Shown here: in pieces, positions 31,101-38,378 of the stretch
Position numbering within the stretch: the stretch's first letter is position 1
How the letters are laid out: the number at the start of each line of letters is the position of its first letter
IMG/VR virus record: IMGVR_UViG_3300024262_000064
Coordinates: 1 to 43,988 of that record
Source: a virus
Strand: one strand, 5' to 3'
Length of the DNA: 43,988 bases
The notes under the pieces: generated by a model
Databases searched by the model: none
The model's input: only the letters and a program-made list of their open reading frames with translations
Told to the model about the DNA's origin: nothing
Position numbers and translations under genes: made by a program

Positions 31101-32985
31101 ATGGAGGAGATGGACACATACTTATATTGGAGAAAGAATATATGATTACAGTTCTTCAGGAAATGGTGAAAGATCCGAACTTTTATTATTTAAAGGAAAT
31201 GATACTAATACTGGTGTTGGTCCAGATAGAGTTAGAGTTCTTGCTGGAGAATTTAGAGTAGATGTACATACTGGTGGTCTTGCCGGTACTTTTGAACAAG
31301 TAGGAAATTCTTCTTTAGCGAAAAATAGATTAATTATTACTGCAACAGGAAATATTGGTATTGGAATTGAAAATCCAATATCTAAACTTCAAGTTGCTGG
31401 CAATATAACACCTTCCCAAGATAAACAATTTGACTTAGGTTCTTCTTCTTTAAGATGGAAAACTATTCATACTAATAGTTTGATATCTGGAGGAGATATA
31501 ACAGCACCTACTTTCCATGGTAATCTTGTTGGCAATATAACTGGTAATGTAATTGATTTTGTTGATGCTGAATTTGAAAACATTTCTGTCAATAAATGTT
31601 TTGATATATCAAATGATAAATTTTCAATTTGTTATGAACCAAATTATAATAATGTATTAGATTCTGAAGGAAAACAATTTACTAGTTCTAATGCAATTCT
31701 TTTCAGAGATAAAATTGCAGGCCCGATGATATTTGAAGCATCTGGTACTGGACCAGGTGGTTTTATTTTTAAATCACAATCTTCTAGTGATGTATATGCT
31801 AGATTTCATGACACTACTAATGGTAGTATTAACACTAAATCAATAAGGTTATATCATAGTGGAGATGAAATATTCACTTTAAATGGTAAAGGTATCCAGG
31901 TTAAACGAGGTGCTTATATTTCTGATAATGTTGGAATTGGAATTGAAAATCCAATATCTAAACTTCAGGTTGCTGGCGATATAACACCTTCTTCAACAAA
32001 GGTTTATAGTTTAGGTACACAAAATCTCAAGTGGAAAACTATTCATACTAATAGTTTGATATCTGGAGGAGATATAACTGCACCTACTTTCCGTGGTAAT
32101 CTTGTTGGTAGTGTTACATTAACTGGTAATAGTACTATAACTGGTACTATAAACGCTTCAAGTTCTACTTTAATAAAAACTGTAACCAGAAGTACTAATT
32201 CGGATCATTTCTTAACTTTTGTAAATTCTAATAACTCAAGTGCAACTAATGAAAATCTTTATACCTCTACTAGTATAAAATTCAATCCATCAAAGGGAAG
32301 TTTATCTGCAACAAAATTTATTGGACAGTTTTCTGGTAATGTAACTGGTGATGTAACTGGTAAGTTAACTGGCAATGCTTTAAGTGCAACAACTGCAACA
32401 AGAGCAATAAGTGCAACAACTGCATCTAATCTTACTAGAACTGTAATTCCCGGAAATGGATTAAGTTCTAGTGGATCTTTGAATGGTGGAAATGTTACTT
32501 TAAGTATGAGAACTCCCAATACAATTACTGCAGTATCAACAAATGATGCAGGAAATAATAAAGGGCATACACACCAACTAGGTAATAATTCAGTTACTAC
32601 TAGTAAAATATCTGATGGATCTGTCACTGCTAATAAGTTAAGTAATGAGATATACGGAATTAGAGCGTGGGCAGTTGTTCAAGCTAATGGAACACTCTCT
32701 CGCAAATCTCCAAATGTAAAAAATGTTGAAAATACTTCTCCAGGTCGTTATAAAGTTAATTTTACACAGGCATTGCCTACGAACAATTATGCAGTTACTG
32801 TTTCTCCATATACAGATGTTGATAGCTTTTTTAGTGTTACCACAAGAACCACAACAAGCGTATCATTTTCATGTATTGATCCACTCTTTGGAAATATGAT
32901 TAGTGGAGGTAATCAAAAATATAAAAATTCAAATTATGGTCCAATATATCAAAATAATGCATTTGCTTTTCAATTAGTTTATTAA
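25198..32985 (+). CDS. giant beta-helix tail fibre/adhesin, 2595 aa
   Basis: Very large virion protein. The N-terminus looks like a pectate-lyase-type beta-helix: NVLYVDPNSLDSTDSIENQG, LTQPFKTIQRALLEASRFSY, VVIYPGEHLID and GGVIIPRGVSLVGMDLRKT. Middle parts contain repeated beta modules, including GGSGYLVNEVLSV. About residues 1445-1515 contain GHTFEYVGYGPGNYSTTLPE and YTGMNDSGNFYIGN, a block shared in shape with the end of the next fibre protein. The distal part has GNFSGTFIGDASGLTG and two copies of the module NVGIGIENPISKLQVAG. The tip ends GTLSRKSPNVKNVENTSPGR, YKVNFTQALPTNNYAVTVSP and FAFQLVY, typical of phage fibre tips. Probably a receptor-binding long fibre or spike. A terminator and a late box precede it. 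Confidence 0.8.
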   Translation: MGLSRLSNFIKSIRGNVLYVDPNSLDSTDSIENQGNSLTQPFKTIQRALLEASRFSYQRGFDNDRFEKTSVVIYPGEHLIDNRPGWIPDGLEPLDPTLRRFFLRGGVNSNNLFEFDGTTNLNLETDENELYKLNSIHGGVIIPRGVSLVGMDLRKTKIRPRYVPNPENDNIERSAIFRLTGGSFLWNFTVFDANPSGQVYQDYTFNKRLPNFSHNKLTVFEYADGVNPVSISDEFLVYSSDKTDLDMYYEKISIVYGTSSGRSINPTFPESGLDIQAINGEFEIVGSKGENFIVNDIFSGNRTISSDIITVELNRPIVGLNVNTPIRIQGVPTPGYNGSYVILEVVDTVTIRYRATTAPPISSPNISGFTVILDVVVDTVNSSSPYIFNVSLRSVYGMCGIHADGDKADGFKSIVVAQFTGIGIQKDNNAFLKFNPNTGIYEDSTIVPNLSSDSRSIFKPKYENFHIKASNDAFMQLVSVFAIGFAKQFIVESGGDFSVTNSNSNFGSKALTASGFKRQAFPQDDVGYITHIIPPRQIENESITLAFNSIDINKTINSNDPSRLYLYNETNFNNPPENVIDGYRIGAKKGESLSVIIGKNGVSEIKTSEIIMQVPPSLVGIVSVTSSKVYAIASNQFNIPNIDSQTNIITLQTPHALQNGEKIRVLSSVAFLPNGIESNQIYFAITVDPQDPLALNSTQIKLAKTINDAISNVPININNNGQFLRIESRVSDKLTGEIGHPIQWDSSISTWYITVNLANNQIYDSFLTLSGGDIGDSTSRTFFERTSDDRNLIDTVYRYRYIIPKDSPITARSPIDSFVIQESNNSIGSSNTEIQKYFDINKLSEISELNPYQLKNFRLIASAIWNNGIATITTELPHDLVVLSEVELNNIISSQNTQGLKNKGFNGKFTVINVSNRKTFSIAIPITPGIFLNQTKVRDTNLPFFKKTRYRDTYSLYKKEEIQEYIPGQRDGIYHLFLITNSISPFVDPFTSVKLSQPIENFYPQKNRDNPKSNVDFSISFALPDPIGKVIVNDVENSITSESVGRFTSDSNIGFSIDDIQSNPNGIQHTIYTKIDHGLNRITKASLNFGGFGYGTGDGPEIETFYNAQLVGSATGEGATAVVKVQNSEIIDILLMDGGSGYLVNEVLSVVGIATTTGFIPALIDVDKIYDDIDSNFRIEGISIPPFNAYNGVYRVTGVPNSRRIEVSSDAPKIADLPSIGKLPIIAVNPIGLDNINPLILQFAICATSGRAIKISQYSYNSVTGFAVITTVNSNGVKIDTSIIITGFDLISENSFNGQFFIKKIVSVTQFEIFVGVGLGASPNVVEDQQYINRPGFGASGGSITLENEETSGRLSPRYDNLTTTLASTINDSIEEISIDNFDDLDLKIGDYIIIDYEIMRIREDVSTNPIKVFRGLLGTTKKSHIINSYIERIKVFPIELRRNSVIRASGHTFEYVGYGPGNYSTTLPERQDRILSKAEETLSQSFKTDGGITVYTGMNDSGNFYIGNRRVISTTGREEVFDAPVPTVTGEDPTGSNNFGFNLISPDEVRIERSIKVEGGGNNNLISEFDGPVVFNNKITTLGSIESNSLNLKGNSTVSRNYTVGVSTPFLSANPGDVVFDEDPESGGNVGWVYTLSNKWEKFGPIQNNGFYNGNFSGTFIGDASGLTGVSDIWTLDANGIFYNGNVGMATNKSLPNFALHIFGGIKADGISEFNSPELTFNVPSLLNFNAIDTRVNQGLSVIGVSTFSNNIFIKTTVDSTDGRNIRFVQADTSISDTQGYGGIEWEGFDTGNPGLRGYIRGISQGSQGEFSISFATQSLGASNPIERLRLNSSGTSVFKNSVVGEQGFIGDLIGVASTATNATLTRVNPDTTNTDRYVTFVGGVTDAFYNQRSSNNFKYNPSTDTLQTTNIFALGTIGIGTNDPGEKLQVDGNIRIGISTTNNYIAFRGTFADGTNASGDGDQNGLWRRWTHTYIGERIYDYSSSGNGERSELLLFKGNDTNTGVGPDRVRVLAGEFRVDVHTGGLAGTFEQVGNSSLAKNRLIITATGNIGIGIENPISKLQVAGNITPSQDKQFDLGSSSLRWKTIHTNSLISGGDITAPTFHGNLVGNITGNVIDFVDAEFENISVNKCFDISNDKFSICYEPNYNNVLDSEGKQFTSSNAILFRDKIAGPMIFEASGTGPGGFIFKSQSSSDVYARFHDTTNGSINTKSIRLYHSGDEIFTLNGKGIQVKRGAYISDNVGIGIENPISKLQVAGDITPSSTKVYSLGTQNLKWKTIHTNSLISGGDITAPTFRGNLVGSVTLTGNSTITGTINASSSTLIKTVTRSTNSDHFLTFVNSNNSSATNENLYTSTSIKFNPSKGSLSATKFIGQFSGNVTGDVTGKLTGNALSATTATRAISATTASNLTRTVIPGNGLSSSGSLNGGNVTLSMRTPNTITAVSTNDAGNNKGHTHQLGNNSVTTSKISDGSVTANKLSNEIYGIRAWAVVQANGTLSRKSPNVKNVENTSPGRYKVNFTQALPTNNYAVTVSPYTDVDSFFSVTTRTTTSVSFSCIDPLFGNMISGGNQKYKNSNYGPIYQNNAFAFQLVY
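31355..32109 (+). repeat. pair of ~179-bp direct repeats in the distal fibre
   Basis: Segments at about 31355-31533 and 31931-32109 (576 bp apart) both encode GIGIENPISKLQVAG, an ITPS turn, LKWKTIHTNSLISGG and DITAPTF-GNLVG. DNA identity is high except for a variable stretch after ITPS. The segments flank ~400 bp of unique sequence. Confidence 0.88.
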
Positions 32986-33021
32986 TAATCAGTTGTTTGC
33001 ATTGTATAGAATTAAAAAAAC

Positions 33022-33029
33022 GATAAATA
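33022..33029 (+). promoter_or_regulatory. late promoter box for the second fibre gene
   Basis: GATAAATA, 7 of 8 match, 31 bp before the ATG at 33061. A purine-rich GGGGTGGAG (33041-33049) follows as the ribosome-binding region. Confidence 0.55.
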
Positions 33030-33060
33030 GATAAAAGATAGGGGTGGAGAGTGAAACCCA

Positions 33061-36000
33061 ATGTCCACAGTAAATAAGAATTTTATTGTTAAGCAAGGTC
33101 TTGAAGTAGCGGAAGACCTTATTTTTGCTGATGGAAATACAGAAAAAGTTGGTATTAACACAAGAGATCCTCAATACGAACTTCAAGTAAGTGGTAGGCT
33201 CGCAGTTCAAAATGCGTTTTTAGTTGCACCTGAAAATACATTTGTTTCAAATAAGGTAGGTATTTTATCTCAATTTTCTCCATCTTCTATTACTGGAATT
33301 GATACTGCTGGATTAAAAGTTAACGATATTATAACAGATTTTAATAATCAATTTATATCTGATAATACTCGTGTTGTTTCATTAGGAACTAATATAATTT
33401 TACTGAATAAATTCCATTCAAATAATTCTAATGGAGATATAGCAACACTTATTGTTAGCAGAGATTTTGATAGTGGTGATGAAGGTAATATTTTAATTTC
33501 TCGTGGTTCTAATAAATCTCCAGCTTGGGCTTTAGCAGCTGATGACGTTAAATATAATGATGAGGATGATATTTATTTTCCAACATTTGTTTCTGGATTT
33601 GGAAGAACTAGTTTTTATGCAAATAATAATTACTTAGTTTTTAATCCCGCTCAAATAAAATTAGGTATTGGTACAGTAGATCCAAAAGCAAACTTAGATG
33701 TAAATGGTGATGTAAGTATTGGTTCTTCATTATCTGTTAATGGATTAACTCAATTAAATAATCAATTAAATGTTCTTAGTAATGCTTACATAGAAAATAA
33801 TTTAACTGTAGATAATAATATAAGTGTTGGTTCTTCTCTAATCGTTGATGGATCTTCTTTTTTCAAAGATAATGTAGAAGTAATTGGTTCTGTTGAAATT
33901 GAATCTGATCTAAATGTTGAAAATAATGTAACAATAAGTGGGTTGTTAGTAGTTGAAGACAATGCAAATTTTACAAGTAATGTTTCAGTATCTGAAGCAG
34001 CAAGTATTGGTTCAACCCTAACTGTTTCCGGTACAACTGAATTAGAAAATAATTTATCAGTACTTGGTGGAGTTCAATTTGGTAGTACCTTACAAGTTAT
34101 AGGTGAAACCACTATCAACAACACTTTGGAAGTTGATGGGATCACAACTATTAATAATGACTTAGATGTTACTGGTGATGTATCAGCAGTAACTTACTTT
34201 GGTACTGGTGACAATCTTGTTGGAATTGTAACTCAAATTGTTCCAAGTATTGGAATCAACATTTCATCCACACAAGATCCAGGAAAAGGTGTTGTTACAA
34301 TTGATGCTTATAATCCAGCAGGAAAAACTATATTTGTAAATCAAAATGGAAATGATAATAACAGCGGACTAACTGAAAATGATGCAAAGAGAACTATAAA
34401 AAGTGCAGCATCAATTTCACTATTTGGAGATACTATTAAAGTATTTCCAGGAACTTATGTTGAAGACAATCCAATTGTTCTTAATCCTACAGTATCTGTA
34501 GAAGGAGCAGAACTTCGTAACTGTGTTATCACTCCAAGAAATCCATCAAAAGATTTATTTCTTGTAAATAATGGATGCCATATTACAGATGTAAGTTTCA
34601 TTGGTCAAGAATCAAGAGATGGTGCAGCAATTGTTGCTCTTCAACCACTTCTTGGTGTTGAATCTGACAGATATTTTGATGCAGCGAGAATGCTTCGCTA
34701 TAATTTAGAATTTATTGCAGCAGAATCAGTAGGATATTTAACAAGTACTGATTACAAAAATCCACCATTTGAATTGGATAGTGGTGATTATACTTCTTGT
34801 AAAGATGATGTTAAAGATGTATTCAGAGCAGTTATTCATGACATCACACGAGGTGGTAATTCTCGTTGTGTAGGAGCGGGACTATCTTATTATACTGATG
34901 AAACTTTACAGCACATTGTAGGAGTTAAAACCGAAACTATTGATACATTTAAATTTGCAGTTGGTATTGCCTTCTCCTGCATCAATAATGTTCTTTGGGA
35001 AGGAAACTATCAAAATCAAGAATCGCAACTTCGTGATCTTGGAATGCAACCAGATCCACTAACTGGTTCAAATATAGATATTGATTCTTGTTCAAATGTT
35101 TTATCAGCAGTTCAAACTTGTGTAGGAATAGTCACAACAATTATTGATCAAGGGCCATCAGTAGGAATTGTTACTACATTTCCAGGAAACTCTGGTATTG
35201 GATTCACAACACTCAATCCAATCACAGATGCTTCATATGATGAAAGTTCAGGAAAAGTAACCTTAACTGCTCCAAACTATCCTGCGGAAGTTGGAGATAT
35301 TATAGAAGTTCGTGATTTAGAATTTTCTTGTCTATCCAATGGTTCTCCAATCATACAAAAATTCCCTTCTGGCAAATTTGGATATGAGTTTTATATTGAA
35401 AGAATAAATCCAGATACAAGTTTTGATGTATATGTTGGAATATCAACTATTTCACACACTTATATTCCAGGAACTGGATTTCTTGTTAATCGGTCAATCG
35501 CAGTTACAAATGCTGTATATGATAGAATAAGTGGTATAACTACAATTACTGCTCCTGGGGCATTTGTAAGAGTTGGAGATTTTGTTACTTTAAGAGATTT
35601 AGAGTTCTCCTGTCCAGACAGTCCACCAAATTTGTTATATCCATCCGGAAAAGAAGGATTTGCTTTTAAAGTTAATCAAGTTATTGGTGCTGGAACAACA
35701 TTTGTAGTAACAGTAGGAACATCAACTATTCCACATACTTATGAAACAGGTGGACTAGTATTTCCTGCATATTCAAGAGGTGTAGGCCCAATTACTCAAG
35801 GGCCTTATATCAGAAACTGTACTAATTTTGTTCCATTTAGCGTTGGAATGAAAATTGATGGTTTTGCTGCCGAACCTGGAGATAAAGTTGATATTGGTGT
35901 AACTGGTACTATGAGCGTAGACTCTTACACTCAATATAATCAGGCAGGTGTTGGAGTTTCTATTACTAATGGTGCTTATGCCCAGTTAGTTTCTATTTTT

Positions 36001-36885
36001 ACAATTTGTAATGACACCGCAATTTATACTGCATCAGGTGGGCAATGTGATATAACAAACTCAAACTCATCTTTTGGAGTACTTGGTCTTGTTTCTGACG
36101 GAGTTGGTGACGAAACTACAAAATCAATTTATCGTTATACTGGAGAAGTTGTTGCAGAAGCAGAGCAAGAACAATCTATAATTTCTGTAGGTGGTATTGG
36201 ATCTTATAGACCTTATGATGGTCAGACACTTTACTTTGGTGAATTATATTTTACAGTTGATAGATTTGAAATTATAAACGGAGGAAGTGGATATACTCAA
36301 ACACCTAATGTGATTATTGATGCTCCAACAGGGCCTAATGGTATTCGTGCAGAAGCAATTGCATCTATTCAAAATGGTTCTGTGATTTCTGTAGATATTA
36401 TCAGTACTGGTAATCAATATCAGGTCTCACCAAATGTAACTTTTACTGGTGGAGGTGGAAATGGAGCAGAAGCAACTGCATTGATTGCACCAATTTATTA
36501 TACTCTTGAAAGTGCAACTATTCCTTCTGCTGGCGTTTCTACTATTACTTTAAATAGAAATCTAAATAGTACAGTAAGTATTGGGACTACCGTTTACTTC
36601 TCAAGATTGAGTTTACAAATTACTTCTTCCCATTCCTTTGAATGGGTTGGTGCTGGAAATAATATATTCCAAGCAAAACCTGCTCTTGGTGGTGTAGTTG
36701 TAACCGAAAATGAAATTGTTAAAATTGGTGGTGGTGAAATCATTTATACTAGTACCGACCAGGCAGGAAACTTTAGAATTGGTGATGGAATTGTAATTAA
36801 TCAACTTACCGGTACTATTTCTGGTAGGGCATTTAGTCAGAATATTCTCAGTACAGTAACTCCACTTATCGTAGCAGTAGGTTAA
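33061..36885 (+). CDS. beta-helix tail fibre/adhesin, 1274 aa
   Basis: The N-terminal ~60 residues (NKNFIVKQGLEVAEDLIFAD) are a likely attachment domain. Residues ~215-390 are a regular stalk of short strands (SIGSSLSVNGL, ENNLTVDNNISVGSSL, ENNVTISGLLVV). Next is a DUF1565/pectate-lyase-like start, GKTIFVNQNGNDNNSGLTEN and FGDTIKVFPGTYVED, around 425-475. Two related modules follow, both with the motif GD-x-x-x-x-RDLEFSC and YPSGK (or FPSGK). A GGSGYTQTPNVII module comes next. The end is HSFEWVGAGNN then YTSTDQAGNFRIGDG and ISGRAFSQNIL. Likely a trimeric fibre of the adhesion apparatus. The late box and Shine-Dalgarno-like run upstream support the start. Confidence 0.78.
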   Translation: MSTVNKNFIVKQGLEVAEDLIFADGNTEKVGINTRDPQYELQVSGRLAVQNAFLVAPENTFVSNKVGILSQFSPSSITGIDTAGLKVNDIITDFNNQFISDNTRVVSLGTNIILLNKFHSNNSNGDIATLIVSRDFDSGDEGNILISRGSNKSPAWALAADDVKYNDEDDIYFPTFVSGFGRTSFYANNNYLVFNPAQIKLGIGTVDPKANLDVNGDVSIGSSLSVNGLTQLNNQLNVLSNAYIENNLTVDNNISVGSSLIVDGSSFFKDNVEVIGSVEIESDLNVENNVTISGLLVVEDNANFTSNVSVSEAASIGSTLTVSGTTELENNLSVLGGVQFGSTLQVIGETTINNTLEVDGITTINNDLDVTGDVSAVTYFGTGDNLVGIVTQIVPSIGINISSTQDPGKGVVTIDAYNPAGKTIFVNQNGNDNNSGLTENDAKRTIKSAASISLFGDTIKVFPGTYVEDNPIVLNPTVSVEGAELRNCVITPRNPSKDLFLVNNGCHITDVSFIGQESRDGAAIVALQPLLGVESDRYFDAARMLRYNLEFIAAESVGYLTSTDYKNPPFELDSGDYTSCKDDVKDVFRAVIHDITRGGNSRCVGAGLSYYTDETLQHIVGVKTETIDTFKFAVGIAFSCINNVLWEGNYQNQESQLRDLGMQPDPLTGSNIDIDSCSNVLSAVQTCVGIVTTIIDQGPSVGIVTTFPGNSGIGFTTLNPITDASYDESSGKVTLTAPNYPAEVGDIIEVRDLEFSCLSNGSPIIQKFPSGKFGYEFYIERINPDTSFDVYVGISTISHTYIPGTGFLVNRSIAVTNAVYDRISGITTITAPGAFVRVGDFVTLRDLEFSCPDSPPNLLYPSGKEGFAFKVNQVIGAGTTFVVTVGTSTIPHTYETGGLVFPAYSRGVGPITQGPYIRNCTNFVPFSVGMKIDGFAAEPGDKVDIGVTGTMSVDSYTQYNQAGVGVSITNGAYAQLVSIFTICNDTAIYTASGGQCDITNSNSSFGVLGLVSDGVGDETTKSIYRYTGEVVAEAEQEQSIISVGGIGSYRPYDGQTLYFGELYFTVDRFEIINGGSGYTQTPNVIIDAPTGPNGIRAEAIASIQNGSVISVDIISTGNQYQVSPNVTFTGGGGNGAEATALIAPIYYTLESATIPSAGVSTITLNRNLNSTVSIGTTVYFSRLSLQITSSHSFEWVGAGNNIFQAKPALGGVVVTENEIVKIGGGEIIYTSTDQAGNFRIGDGIVINQLTGTISGRAFSQNILSTVTPLIVAVG

Positions 36886-36889
36886 AAAA

Positions 36890-37243
36890 ATGGCAGCAGT
36901 CGCACTTAATAAATTTCTCACAGTAAGATCAAGAGTAACTACAAATCAAGTTGGAATATATACTTGTCCCGTTGGAGTTGCCGCCATCATCACATTGTGC
37001 CAGGCAACAAATGTTTCTGAAGGATTGAATTCTGGAACTTATAATATTACTGGTATTCACTCTAGAACCGATGGTGGTGCATTTAAATTTGCAAGTAAAG
37101 AACAAATTCCAGTAAATGATAGTATGAACTTATTTCCAGATGGAAGATTGGCAATGGAAACTAATGATGTTCTTTATTTTAGTTCCGATGGTAATCAACA
37201 GATTGATATAGTTCTCAGTGTACTAGAAACCGCAAAACAATAA
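36890..37243 (+). CDS. virion structural protein, 117 aa
   Basis: A 117-aa protein 4 bp after the second fibre gene. It has a jelly-roll-like pattern of strands: LNKFLTVRSRVTTNQVGIYT, VGVAAIITLCQATNVSEG, DSMNLFPDGRLAMETNDVLY and a closing IDIVLSVLETA. No catalytic motif. Small proteins of this type follow fibre genes in T4-like cyanophages and are seen in virions, so it may be a fibre hinge, cap or accessory. The role is not known. Confidence 0.7.
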   Translation: MAAVALNKFLTVRSRVTTNQVGIYTCPVGVAAIITLCQATNVSEGLNSGTYNITGIHSRTDGGAFKFASKEQIPVNDSMNLFPDGRLAMETNDVLYFSSDGNQQIDIVLSVLETAKQ

Positions 37244-37249
37244 AAATCA

Positions 37250-38350
37250 ATGGGAAAATTAAGCTCTGGAAGAGTCAAAAGGACTCCACAAACTGGCATT
37301 ACATCTGATAGATATGAATTTCTTGGATTAAGACAAGCAGAACCTAATTTAGGAGATCCTCTTGTTGGTCCTTCTTCTATTGGAGAAAATCCAATTCCAG
37401 TTGGTTCTTACTACCAACTCGCAGCCATTGGAGAAAAAGTAGGAGAAAGATATTGGACAACACCAGTTGGAATTGGAACAACCATAGGTATTATTAGTGT
37501 TTATGACAATGGATTCTTACCTAATAATGCATTTCAAAGAATTCATGGTCTAAATTTTGTAGGTGCTGGAGTAACTGTAGAAGTTCCTTCAATTGAGTTT
37601 ATCGGTGATGTGGGTATTGCCACGATTAGAATTGCGGTCAATGATATTCTAAATCAAGGTGATGTTGGGCAAATATTATTCAATACAACTGCAGGAGTTG
37701 TTGGTGGTGCTTCTAATTTTTACTATAATTCTACATCTAATAATGTTGGTGTTGGTTCTGCTCTTCCATCCGAAGATTTTGATGTAAATGGAATTATAAA
37801 AACTCAAGATATTAAAGTAGAAGGAACTTTAATTGCTCAGAATTCTCCAGGATTAAATGGTCAATACCTTAAGTCAACTGCATCTGGATTAGAATGGGAA
37901 TATATACCACAAACTCTTCGTGTTGGATTTACAACTATAGCATTAGTAAATCAATCTGTATTTCAATTTAATTATAATCCAGATATTATTGATGTTTTTG
38001 CTAATGGTGTACGTTTAAATCAAAATGAGGTGATTGCAGAGAACGGAACAACGATTACATTTAACAATCCTTGTTTTGGTGGGGAACTTATTGACATTAT
38101 TACTTACGAGTATTTTAATATTAGTAATATAATTTTAAATCAGTATTGGATAGAAACATCTTCGGGTATTCATACAGTTTCCAATGTTGGTATTGGAACA
38201 ACAAATCCAATAGATAAACTTACTGTTCGTGATGGAGATATTTCTGTTGGTATAAACACTTCTCATGGATTAGTTCTTACTTCACCTGATGGATCTAAAT
38301 ATAGATTAATCGTAGATAATGCTGGTGGTTTAACTACTGTCGCAGTTTAA
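37250..38350 (+). CDS. fibre-associated virion protein, 366 aa
   Basis: A 366-aa protein after a 6-bp gap. Its N-terminus (GKLSSGRVKRTPQTGITSDR) is followed by EFLGLRQAEPNLGDPLVGPS. Two fibre-type repeats occur, NNVGVGSALPSEDFDVNGII and SNVGIGTTNPIDKLTVRDGD, the latter also used in the neighbouring fibres (VGIGT-NP--KL-V). Between them is a domain with VFQFNYNPDIIDVFANGVRL and FNNPCFGGELIDIITYEY, resembling the beta-sandwich found near phage fibre ends. It is likely another piece of the host-recognition fibre system. Confidence 0.7.
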   Translation: MGKLSSGRVKRTPQTGITSDRYEFLGLRQAEPNLGDPLVGPSSIGENPIPVGSYYQLAAIGEKVGERYWTTPVGIGTTIGIISVYDNGFLPNNAFQRIHGLNFVGAGVTVEVPSIEFIGDVGIATIRIAVNDILNQGDVGQILFNTTAGVVGGASNFYYNSTSNNVGVGSALPSEDFDVNGIIKTQDIKVEGTLIAQNSPGLNGQYLKSTASGLEWEYIPQTLRVGFTTIALVNQSVFQFNYNPDIIDVFANGVRLNQNEVIAENGTTITFNNPCFGGELIDIITYEYFNISNIILNQYWIETSSGIHTVSNVGIGTTNPIDKLTVRDGDISVGINTSHGLVLTSPDGSKYRLIVDNAGGLTTVAV

Positions 38351-38356
38351 TAAATA
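38349..38356 (+). promoter_or_regulatory. late promoter box for the collagen-like fibre
   Basis: AATAAATA, 7 of 8 match, starting at the stop of the preceding gene and ending 22 bp before the ATG at 38379. Confidence 0.4.
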
Positions 38357-38378
38357 ATAGAACAAGAATCTTCGTACA

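Noticed and set aside
38092-38120. TTGACA-17-TTTAAT inside the 366-aa virion gene
   Set aside because: It lies about 260 bp before the next gene, in coding sequence, with a poor -10; a late box nearer the next gene explains its expression better.
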